This document shows positions 1 through 9,867 of a DNA stretch of 64,000 nt, in pieces; the stretch's first letter is position 1, and the number at the start of each line of letters is the position of its first letter. The DNA is from Helianthus annuus (taxonomy: Eukaryota > Streptophyta > Magnoliopsida > Asterales > Asteraceae), in NCBI RefSeq assembly GCF_002127325.2, contig NC_035441.2:53560464-53624463 (forward strand), read 5' to 3'. Under the pieces are notes generated by a model that worked only from the letters and a program-made list of their open reading frames with translations, was not told the origin of the DNA and ran no database searches. The position numbers were made by a program, and so were the translations under genes.

Positions 1-2328
1 GTGACGTATAAATTATTTTTGTGAAAATAATTATAACGCCAATTATACATTGTTTAGCAGAATATGGTTTTAAACGGATAGTACATGAAAATTATTGGAC
101 ATAAACAACTTAAGAGTTGTTGCATTGACTAAATGTTAAAGACGAGACATCGAATGTGTAACCACATCATGAGAGAATAATGAAAGAATGTACCGAGTGT
201 ATTGAGATGAAATACACAAACGAGATTCATGTCGACATACTTCGTTAGAAGTCATTGGAAAATTCACAAGTGTGAATAATAAATCTTGCGAGATTTGTTT
301 CGAGTAATCTACATGTAGATGCGTCTACCACTTGATTATTGTTAGAACTATATGGAGATTTTACCTTTGTTTGGAGAGCATCCTAAATATACATATCTCC
401 TAATGAATAACAACAATTATGTGCAAATCACTTATGGCAAAATTATGAATGCCATGTTGTTGAGTGCCAATCTAGTTGACTCTATGTCACACATAATAGT
501 GATTGTAGAAGATGAACATTCATCTTGTTGGTGATAAATGTGCTCACCAAGTGACTTGGATTAAGACTTATGTTTAAGTCCTTATGAGTCATTGGTAAAG
601 TGTTGGAGATCAAAGGTAACAAGTTATGTTCCTTAAATGAATGATAAAATTTAGCTATGTGCTATATACAATAATTTGTGAGACATTCCTAAATATTGAT
701 GTTTTAGGATTATGAATAAGTCTCATTATTTTGTCTTAACAAGGGATGAATATTGCAAAGTGATATTATGATGTCCTTAGGGGCTATGAAGAATCAGAAT
801 GATACATCTTCTATTCACATGCTAAAGTATTGTAGTCTAAACCATGCTAGACTAATACTTGGTTAATTATGGGTCTTGACGGAGACTAATTAACTCTAAA
901 CATTCAAATGTGTATGAACACAAAAAGAATTTGTGTACAGACAAAGTTGAGGGAGAATTTTCATTCATTATAAGGAAAAGACATGTAACTTTTGAAGAGT
1001 TTGTTTGAAAAGCTAATGAGGAGAACTCATTGTCTAAGCTTATTCTAGATGTTAAATTAGAATCATTCTAAGTTGGTGACAAACTTATGACAATGGCATC
1101 TGTTGCTTTGGTCAGCTCGGAAGCTTATGTCAGCTAATGCAATATGAGTTGAATTCACTGATACAATGAGGTTGATCTTGTTCATTCATATGTGTATAAA
1201 TGTCGCCATAAGTGGTGTTACGGGAATGTTGATCAAATGGCAAGAAATGTGGGGGAGGATCCATTTAAGAAACAACCCTATAAGGGTATATAGAAATGGT
1301 TCTCATTAACCAATCTAGATGTTATCTAATAACACTTAAATGTAGGGGTGTCTTGCATTTGTTTTTTGGCAATAAGGATTTTGTAATCCAATCTAACATT
1401 GCAAATAGACGACTAAGTGGAGGACACAAATGTCGTAGTGCATAATGGAGATGTGTTTGCCTTAAACGATAAATATATCATTCTAAGAAAAATATTATAA
1501 CCAGATTCAGGTGGCCACTGAGGTTATAGTCTTAGAAGTTGACAATAGGCAATGTTAACTTTCGAGTTACGAACACGTCATGCAAATTGGTCTCAACTGC
1601 AAAGTTATCTATAGTGACTTGTCAAAGACAAAGATAATGTTGTGGATCCAACAACCTGAGGGTTTATTAGAGATCAAGTTGTGGAATGAGACTAAAGCCC
1701 ATGGAAAACGGGTGTGTGAAGGAAACCTATCTTAGTTGACTGGAGATCCTAAGATCTAAGTTCAATAGGACAACGAATTCATATGCCTAAGGGTGGTTAC
1801 TGTGGGGCATAGCTGATATGCATAAGCTAGTATATATGGTCATATATACCCCCTAAATGATAAAAGGGTGTTTAAATACATCCTAGTTCATTCCTATGAA
1901 ATTCAGTGACAAATTGTGAGGCTAAGCATATTATGTGGTAAATGATTCTGCGTAATCATGGTAACCACAATGATTTTAATGATTTAAGGAGAATCACCTA
2001 TGTTAGAGAGAAGTGGGGTCGCTTCGAATGGAATTGGGGGTACAATTTCTAGAGCTCTCGCAGAACCAGGAAAGTGTTCCACGACCATTATTATATATTA
2101 AAAGTTTATGCATTAGAGACTTGTTCCTTGTATTTATATGCATATAAAATTTGTACTTTGTGTGTAAATGACCAAATTACCCTCACAATTGACAGATTTG
2201 GTGGATGGTGTTAGAAATTTGGACTTAAATTGTTAAGAAAAGTGGCTATAGGGACTCCGGGCATTAAACATTTTGATTTTGGACTCAATTGGTTAAAACC
2301 TCTAAAACACAGGGACTCAAAAAGTAAT
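1..2328. other. Decayed unassigned DNA, probably old retroelement remains
   Basis: No open reading frame longer than 60 codons stands out and no terminal repeats, primer site or target duplication were found. A short stretch near 420-490 translates to something faintly like copia integrase (residues NAMLLSAN), and the general texture resembles a heavily mutated retroelement, but neither is enough for an assignment. The block ends exactly at the target duplication of the adjacent solo LTR. Confidence 0.3.
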
Positions 2329-2938
2329 TGTAACACCTCGAAAATTCACGTCCTATAATGTATTGACACGTGTCATAAGCTTGAACGTGAGAAAGAATAC
2401 TCTAGAGGGACTAAAGTTGACAAACATGGAAAGTATGTGAATATAAAGGTTCAAATTGTCAACAAAGGATAAATATATCCTAGAATAGCCCTACAAAATG
2501 TAAATACCGTCAAACGAATAAATCATGGATCATACGGAACTAAATATGAAAGAAAGTGAGAGATTACAAACTACAAGGGGTTAAATGTGTCAACATGTTT
2601 AAGTTATACCTCTGAGTGACCTTTTAGCAAACCCGAAGCTTTGTAACGGTAAATTATGCTCACTAGAATGCACGATAAAAATTTCATAAAGTTTCGTTGC
2701 CATATGAGAAATTTATGATCAAATTCGTTTAAGAGGGGTTAAAGCGTAAACATTAAAAGTTTTGACCTTTCGGGTAATAACAAGGTGACCAAGGACTTAA
2801 CAAGATGGGTAAAAGTCTCGAGGCCCTTGTACGTAAATAAGAAGGGCTCATAATGCAAGAAATACCCTTCCGAAGAGCCAAGAGCCAACCTGCAATTATT
2901 GAAAGATTTGAAATCTGTCAGAATGATTCAGGCGGGCC

Positions 2939-2964
2939 GCGTAAGACTAACAAGAGTCTTACGC
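2939..2964. repeat. Perfect inverted repeat upstream of the solo-LTR TATA box
   Basis: Arms GCGTAAGACT (2939-2948) and AGTCTTACGC (2955-2964) are perfect inverted copies with a 6-nt loop, set in the GC-rich context GGGCCGCG...CGCGGGCCGC. It lies 189 bp upstream of the TATA box in otherwise AT-rich DNA. Confidence 0.85.
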
Positions 2965-3152
2965 GGGCCGCATGAGACGCCCAGATGCAGAAAAACATAG
3001 ACAGCCTCCTGTTCAGCCTTGTAACCGACATAAACTCGATATTTTCACAGCATAGGCGCCCCCTACATGCTTTTTAGACCTTAGGGACACTTGTGGATGA
3101 TCCATTATCAGTAGTAGACTTGTTTGGCAATGATCTAAGGTGATTTAAACAC

Positions 3153-3160
3153 TATAAAAG
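3153..3160 (+). promoter_or_regulatory. TATA box of the solo LTR
   Basis: TATAAAAG occurs about 820 bp into the LTR, a plausible U3 core promoter. The assignment rests on sequence only. Confidence 0.55.
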
Positions 3161-5704
3161 GCCTTCATGTCACAACCTTGTGATCATTCATTTCATCTGC
3201 AATTGTGGAGCTTTCTGGAGCACAAGTGCCTTTCCAAAGCATCCCAAATTTTGCATAGGACTTCAGTAAGTATGCTTAACCTTTCTTAGTTAAGTTTTTA
3301 CTTAGTTTTAGCTTAAAAGTCAAACCGTCGTAATTAATGGTTGACTTAACGATTAATATTTAATGGTCCAGTGATTACTCGAATCAAAGGTACTTATAAG
3401 TTGGTAATCATGTGGGCTTTAAACCCTTGAAAGGGCACCCTCTGATTCCCACTCTAACTAGATCAAATGTCAGGTCAAAGTTGTTTAGAAAAAGTCAACA
3501 GAATGCTAATTTATGAATTAACACATAATTAACAATGTAGAAGGCATGTAACCTATTTTATCACTCATATAACTTGGTAATAAGTATAAGAACTGATCTA
3601 AGCTTGTTTGATCTGACAATTTTCTGTTTAGACCCGGTTCGAAACCGAAAGTAGCAAAACTTTGACTTTTGCTTTGACTTCAGTTCTGATCCGTTTTAGT
3701 AGAGTCTAGAAATGCCTTAGGACTTCCTTAGGACTAGGTTACATGATAGTATAACCTTCTGTGACTGGTTCATTGATTGTCCGCTTCGTTTACAAGTTTC
3801 CGTTAATTGCCTAATGTTTGACCATAATGCCCTTTTAACCATAAAACGAGAATTTTGGAAATGTGAGAGGACAATAATCTTTGCTACTGAATTATAAACA
3901 TGTCCCTAAAATTTCATATCAGTTAGAGGTCTAGAATAGGAGTTATGCTAAATAGCGCATTTAAGAAACCTTTTACTAATTAAACGGCGCACTTAGCATA
4001 AAGCCTATCCAAACCCAACTTTTGACACCAAACCTTCTACCCACTGATGTAATATAATATTTTGGGATTTTTAAAGATTTTTAATTATTTTTAACCTGCT
4101 CATAACCTATGGTTATGACCTTGATTCGGTAAGTACCAATTATACCCTTTTTAGTTATAAAATGAGTTCTACATAGTATTTTGATGCCAATCCAATTGCT
4201 ACTGATTTCATATAATAAATTAAGTATTTTGAACCTTATAACCTGATCGGAAAACTCAGATTTTCTGTATAACCCGGAAATCGCTTAAAATGACTTTTTA
4301 CGCGTATTAAACACCTAGTATGGGTTTAAAACCATTTTTGTCACATAAGACTTAACACCAACTGATTTACCCTGTTAAAATAAGTTGCTTTACTGATTTA
4401 TTCAGACCCGAACATCAGAATTATAAATAATCCCTTTTATAACCTTTAAAATGACCAAAATACCCCTACGGGGCTTATATTGAGATTAAACTTGTTTTGG
4501 GCATAATGGGAGATATCCTACTGGTATCACAACACGTTTAAAGCATATTGACTTAGGAAACCTGTATTGGACTCTTACGGTTACCCGTTACCCGTTACGC
4601 TATTTACGCGTTCGGTTCGGTTTATGTAACTAGTTTGCATAAATTAGCCGAAACGGGTCAAACCTTGTCGTTTTTATCTCAAAATCCAGAATGTGGTTGG
4701 ATTACCCATATTATACAAGTCTTCAAACTTGTCGGGTCTAAATCACATTCTATTCCGGTCTTCGCTTAATCACGCGTTCGAACCGTATCTTTCGTTAAAA
4801 CTAACCGGTCTAAGTTTAGGCTTAATTAAAAACCCGTTAGGATTCTAATAGGTTATTATAAACCTTCGTTCCAGAATAGGAGACTCGGTAAAAGCTGCAC
4901 GCATTTGCTATTTGTGATTGATACTTGCAAAGGTAAATACTTTTAACTTAATTTCCCTTATACAGGCTTGGGGTACGGTATATAAATTACCGCTTGGTCC
5001 AACATTGAATCTTTAATCGAATAGAGATTAAATTATTGATATGCTTCGTTTCGAAATGTTTTGTTTGCTTAAAGCCTTTGGGGGTTAATGACCATGTCCC
5101 GGATATCCTTGGCATCATCTTACGAGATGGCCACAACCTGGGCACGGGGTGTAGGCGTACACCCGTCAGTGCATAAATGAATAAATAATGTGGTGTGTCT
5201 ATTGATCTTTAACCCGGTCTGCGGATCGGGCTACTGAATGCATAAGAAACATGTAATTCGTTTACAAGTATTATATTCAATTAATTATCCCAAGTTATAA
5301 GAGTTTGTGCCACGTGCATTCAAATCAATTTTATTAAACTTTTCAAACTGAGTCGGTTGAATGTATTTACCAGTGTAAACTGACGTATTTTCCCAAAAAG
5401 GTTAAGTGCAGGTACTACGCGAACTAGGCTGGCTTTCTCCTAGCGTCCACAATAAGTCTCGCAAGCTTGGATGTCAAACTGTTGAACAATGTTTCCTATT
5501 TTATTTTGATCCCTCCTGTGGATTATTTCAACTGTTTGTGATACTTGATATTACAATTAAATTCGGTTGAAATATATCTATCCTTTTGCTTCCGCTGTGC
5601 ATTTAAATATTGTGTTGTTTCACTGTAATGTTACCAACTACGTCACGGTAATCCCCCACCGGGCCCACCGGTGAAACGTGGAAATATCGGGGTGTGACAG
5701 TAAT

Positions 5705-6114
5705 TTACCCATCCCTTATCTCTATATAAATTAAGAGAAGATGAATAGTGATTTTTTTGTTCTTTAGTCTATTTCATGTGTAAACTTTCATTTGCAACCT
5801 ATATATTTAGTCATTGTATATTTTTCTTTTATTTTAAAGAAATTACTTTTCTACCCCTAAATAGTAGTTTTTTTTTAAAGAAAACGTTCATACCGATTTA
5901 GACATATTGTTTTAACTTTCTTTTTCTTTGCTATAACGAGTGTGGCAAAGTTTTTTTAGTTTATTTTTTAACGAACGTGTCGATCCTCTTTTAAACATAT
6001 TTTTAACTTTTAGTTTGCTTTGCTATAACGAATGTACTGAAACCAGCCGAGTTTCTATCGTTTTCTTTTTTGTTTACCTTTTTTTACCTTATTGTTCATA
6101 CTTAATGTCATATG
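5705..6114. other. AT-rich intergenic DNA
   Basis: This T-rich stretch lies between the solo LTR and a gypsy fragment. It contains two loosely similar copies of a GCTATAACGA motif (near 5930 and 6020). The first bases after the LTR resemble the start of some plant Helitrons, but no matching 3' end was found. No gene is supported. Confidence 0.4.
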
Positions 6115-6780
6115 GACTAAGCTTGACTGCCCATTTTGCCATCCTTCCTGACATTTCAGGATTCCTGAAAACATTCTTGATAGGAAAGTTATTTTTGACA
6201 AAAATAGGATGAGTTTCAAAATAATGTCTGAGTTTAATAGATGACATAATTAAAGCAAGAATAAGTTTCTCTAAGTGAGAGTACCCGAACTCAGCATTAA
6301 GTAGACTTTTACTTACATAGTATACCAGATGTTGAGAGCCTTCATGATCCTAAACTAGGACGACACTTACTGCCTTAGCTGAAACAGCTAAGTATAAGGA
6401 TAATGTTTCCCCATTTTCTGGTTTCATTGGAGCTGCCGCTGAGGATAGGTAATCCTTGAGGGCTTTGAGGGTATTCTCATGCTTTTCAGTCCATTCAAAC
6501 TTTTTATTCTTCCTCAGGATATGATAGAACTCTTTGCACTTTTCTAAGGACTTTGAGATGAATCAGTTCAAGGCTGCGATTCTTCCTGTCAACCTTTGCA
6601 CATCCTTGGCATTGGCAAGAAACTTGATGTTCACAATAGCCTTGATTTGTTCTAGACTCGCCTCTATTCCTCTCTTGGTCACCATATATCCTAAGAATTT
6701 TCCAGCTTTAACTCCAAAATGGCAATTGGAAGGATTCAACTTCATGTTATATTTGTCAAGGATATTGACCACAGCCCTTG
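6115..6780 (-). pseudogene. Ty3/gypsy (Tat-type) reverse transcriptase-RNase H fragment
   Basis: Read on the minus strand, 6563-6780 encodes the end of a reverse transcriptase (KYNMKLNPSNCHFGV, then GYMVTKRGIEA and VQRLTGRIAALN), wording typical of the Tat branch of gypsy elements. Lower coordinates continue, with an in-frame stop and likely shifts, into the RNase H segment (residues such as YYVSKSLLNAE, LRHYFETHPI, GRMAKWAVKLS). Gag, protease, catalytic RT core, integrase and LTRs are absent. The fragment is cut at about 6780, where sequence of the element A LTR begins, and fades at about 6115. It is clearly non-functional. Confidence 0.85.
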
Positions 6781-7441
6781 ATGGGTTTAGGAGGTTGCTA
6801 GGTACAAGATTCAAGCATAAAAAGTTAAGTTTTGAAAAGTTAACCAAGTTTCTTCCAAAATAGAAAGCTTGGACCACAAAATGGTGTTGTTCCACCTTGG
6901 TTTACCATGGTAAATCTTTGGAAACATTCCTAGAGGTGTTCCAAGCTTTGTGGAAGAAGAAATGATGAATAAAAGTTGAAGAAAAGTGAGTTTGCATAAG
7001 TTGATATAAATCAGAAAGTAAATCCGACTTTGGAGCCTTATGTAAGTGATGTATCTCGTGATTACACCTTGGTGAATCTTGGATAACATCCTTGAGCAAA
7101 GGTAAGAATCTGCCAACATTGGAAATTTAGGTGAATTTGAGAGGATTTGAGAGTGAATTTAGAGAGTGCAAAGGGTTAAGGTAGTGTGGAAGGCTTGTAT
7201 TTATAGTGTAGGGGTTAGAGTTAGTGTTAATTGTGAGTTAGGTGAGTATTAAAGAAAAGTAGTTGGAAGAATAGTGTGAAAAATCGACTAATCAGCGTGC
7301 TGGAACAAAGCTGGTGCGGATCGATATCTCCCGTGGGTCGCGGAAGGGGTGTTCTTGCCGCGTGTCGCGGCCGTGGTCACCCGGCCAACTTTCGCAAATT
7401 TACACTATTGGTCCTTGTAATTTGATATTAGGTATATTTTA
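6781..7441 (-). mobile_element. Element A, 3' LTR, distal part
   Basis: This stretch matches 32568-33310 in the other LTR of element A closely. It contains the minus-strand TATA box at 7197-7205 (TATAAATAC read on the minus strand). The LTR is interrupted at 7441 by element G and resumes at 14612. It stops at about 6780, where the other LTR continues another 1.5 kb, so this copy is truncated. The last five bases (TTTTA, 7437-7441) are the target duplication of element G. Confidence 0.75.
7357..7371. repeat. GC-rich palindrome upstream of the element A TATA box
   Basis: GCCGCG, a 3-nt loop and CGCGGC form a perfect hairpin inside a short GC-rich island (about 7311-7384) of an otherwise AT-rich LTR. 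In the LTR's own (minus) orientation it lies about 150 bp upstream of the TATA box. Confidence 0.75.
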
Positions 7442-7886
7442 TGTTGGTGCACTACATCTGTTGACTTCGTCTTGGATCAAGTCATATACTTAGAATGTTA
7501 GATCAGGGCACGTTTTACGAGAAAACAGGATATTGTATGAGAGTTTAGAGGTAGATTCGCTTTTATGAACAAAGGAGGTTCGCTTTTATGTCATCATACA
7601 GGTTCGCTCATGTGTTCAATGGAGGTCTGCTTATACGGACATATCCATTGGAGCGAACCTAAACTCCTATATATAGTGATGTTTGAGCGAATCATTAGGA
7701 ACTGATCTGAAAACTCGTACCGAGGTGCTGCCGGATCGAGATTTGCCTGTAAACTGTTATAATTCAATACAAAGAGGTGTTTAAAGTGATTTGCAAGCTG
7801 TTCCTACGTTGATTACTTGTTTTCCGCACCTGTAATTGACGAAAACTCCTCTGAACGACTCGTTCGGGTCGACACACGATCCTACA
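7442..7886 (+). repeat. Element G 5' LTR
   Basis: TGTTGGTGCAC...CCTACA, 445 bp. A TATA box (TATATATAG) lies at 7669-7677. Just upstream, arms AGGTTCGCTC (7600-7609) and GAGCGAACCT (7651-7660) form a perfect 10-bp inverted repeat. A GTCTG/CGGAC pair sits between them and is perfect (GTCCG/CGGAC) in the 3' copy. The motif GGTTCGCTTTTA recurs several times. Confidence 0.92.
7669..7677 (+). promoter_or_regulatory. TATA box of the element G 5' LTR
   Basis: TATATATAG begins 9 bp after the right arm of the LTR inverted repeat. It is the likely core promoter for the element transcript. Confidence 0.5.
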
Positions 7887-7888
7887 AG

Positions 7889-7900
7889 TGGTATCAGAGC
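7889..7900 (+). other. Primer-binding site, initiator tRNA-Met
   Basis: TGGTATCAGAGC begins 2 nt after the LTR end. It is the usual complement to the 3' end of plant initiator methionine tRNA, used to start minus-strand DNA synthesis. Confidence 0.9.
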
Positions 7901-8242
7901 TTCAGGAGGAGGAGTTCTCCAGAGAATAGCTGAAATTCATCAAGTTTTCTTTCTTCTACACCTTCTTTCATCATTTCAGAAACATTCAACGGTCAGAATC
8001 GACTCAAAATTTCAAGGATTGTGCGCAATAGTATAGAGACAAACCCTGGAAAGTTTGGTGTCAAAATTCGGATTAAAAGTGAGTCAAAAATGTGTCCGAG
8101 ATAGGTCCGCTTTTACTGACATCTCATAGATTCGCTTGTAAGGTCCGCTCCAAGGAACTTGTGAGATTCGCTCATTGTTACAAAACTTCAGAGATCCGCT
8201 CATAGATACATTTTCAAACAGATTCGCTCCAAAGTTCTAACT

Positions 8243-8357
8243 GGTCCGCTTTTAGTGACAGTTGAGGTTCGCTTTTAGTGACAGTTGAGGTTCGCTCTTA
8301 GTGACATTTGAGATCCGCTCTTAGTGATATTTGAAGTTCGCTCTTAGTGACGGTATT
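8243..8357 (+). repeat. Five 23-bp tandem repeats in the element G leader
   Basis: Units begin at 8243, 8266, 8289, 8312 and 8335, each close to GGTTCGCTTTTAGTGACA plus five bases, with one to four changes per unit. Looser single copies of the TTCGCT/TCCGCT core run upstream from about 8105. The same core is repeated in the LTR. The array ends about 30 bp before the gag start codon. Confidence 0.85.
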
Positions 8358-8385
8358 TCCCGAAGCATCATCTGAGTTTTAAAAC

Positions 8386-9867
8386 ATGGCTGAAGAGTTC
8401 TACAATGCGTTTGCGACACCCGTTGTCCCTGTAACAGCTGCTGAAGCGTTGTATAATGAGAATGAGACGGGAACTCATCAAAAACCACCGAAACTCATGT
8501 ACATTGAAGATTTTCAGGGTTGGAGAAATCGATTTGAGAATTGGGTTCAAGCCTACAGATTCGATGCTTGGTGTTCACTGCTAAAAGACTATGAGAAACC
8601 AAAGAATGAGCGTGGATTAGTAAAGGGTTTCGATGATTTTACTGAAGCTGATAAGTTGAAGTACACTAGTGAGAAGATGATGATCAGCTGAAGCAAGCAG
8701 TTAAAGAAGATATCTTCATCTTACTTCAATATAACGGAACAGCTAAATCCATTTGGGAGGCTTTGATTCAGAAATTCAGAGGAACTGCTGATATGATCAA
8801 AAACAAAAAGGCGTTATTGTAAAAAATCATTTGATATGTTTACAGCTTTCGATCATGAAACTACAAAACAGACCATTGATAGGTATTGTCATCTGGTATT
8901 GGAAATGGGTAGGTTGAATATAGTGAAAGATGATGATGAGTGGGTTGATAAATTAGCAGAGGCGTTACCACAACATAAGTGGGGAATGTATTTGATGGTT
9001 GTGAAACTTATGAGAAAGTCCGAGAACATGAATTTGGCTCAGTTTATTCAGAAAATCGAAGAACATGAGCTGGGTATTCAAAAGACAGCTATCATGACAA
9101 ATCCAAATGCAAAGCAAGATGTCAGTCTGTACTATCAAGGGAACAAGTTTGAGACCACTCCCAGTCAAAGTCCAAAGATTAGTACTGCGTTCAGTGCTGA
9201 TGGGTCTGCAAGTCCAAATGCAAGTACTACAACTCAAAGTGGTGGATCTACTTCATCATTCTCAAGTTTTGATCCAAACAGCAACACACCTAGCTCTCAA
9301 AAGCAAAATTCGAATAATCTGCAGTGCAATGTTACACTAACTATTCAGAATGGTCAGAATCTGTCTCCTGAAGTGGCGAAGCAACACATGGCATCTCTTG
9401 TCGCCATGTTAGAGTCGTATGAAAGTTTGATTGCTGGAAGAATTGGTAATCCAATGCTCACAAAAGAAGATTACGACCAAATTGATGCAGAAGAGCTTGA
9501 GCTGATGGATGTGAAGTGGTGCTTAGCTAGTGCCTGCAGGAGAGCTGAAAAATTTCAACAGATTACGGGCAGAGACGAGTTTCGAGGAATGGCTACCTCT
9601 CCACTTGGTTTTGATAAGTCAAAGGTAACCTGTTTCCGATGTAAAGGAAAAGGTCACTTTAAACGGGAATGTAAGAACCGAGAGTCAACTGGTAGTCAAG
9701 AAAAGAGCAATTACTATCAGAAATCAATCTTTCATCAAATCGATCAAAAACCTCAACAAAAGGAACCGCAAACTGCTCATGGGAAAATGATTGAAGAAGC
9801 CAATAGGAAAGCTTATTATGGGATCATAGATCAAAGTGATGAGTTTGTTGCACAGGGATTTAGCTAG
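8386..9867 (+). pseudogene. Copia-type Gag (frameshifted) of element G
   Basis: The ATG at 8386 opens a 101-residue segment typical of copia Gag (residues MYIEDFQGWRNRFENWV, similar to the UBN2 family). The frame then changes near 8676, and a further one-base slip near 8820 restores the frame that stays open from 8836. The 8836-9867 part carries the rest of Gag, a Ser/Thr/Gln-rich linker and a CCHC zinc knuckle, CFRCKGKGHFKREC, expected to bind RNA. The two slips would block full-length Gag from this copy. A TAG at 9865-9867 ends it, but the same frame is open again immediately afterwards. Confidence 0.8.

Larger units (their letters stand above)
2329..5699 (+). mobile_element. Solo LTR of a Ty3/gypsy-type retrotransposon, 3.37 kb
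   Basis: The block starts TGTAACACCTCG and ends GGGGTGTGACA, so it has the TG...CA ends of a plant LTR. It is flanked by an identical 5-bp duplication, GTAAT, at 2324-2328 and 5700-5704. No primer-binding site, polypurine tract or coding region is present, and no second copy lies nearby, so it is best read as one LTR left after recombination between the two LTRs of an inserted element. A TATA box lies at 3153-3160. At 3371 bp it is long even for plant gypsy LTRs. The exact lineage cannot be named without the internal region. Confidence 0.85.

Noticed and set aside
5705..6114. Non-autonomous Helitron starting near 5716 (TCTCTATATAAATTAAGAG)
   Set aside because: Only a weak 5'-end resemblance; no 3' hairpin with CTRR end was found, and host AT sites were not clear.
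5940..6212. 90-residue Phe/Leu-rich ORF
   Set aside because: T-rich DNA gives an artefactual hydrophobic frame, and its end overlaps the Tat RNase H fragment on the other strand.
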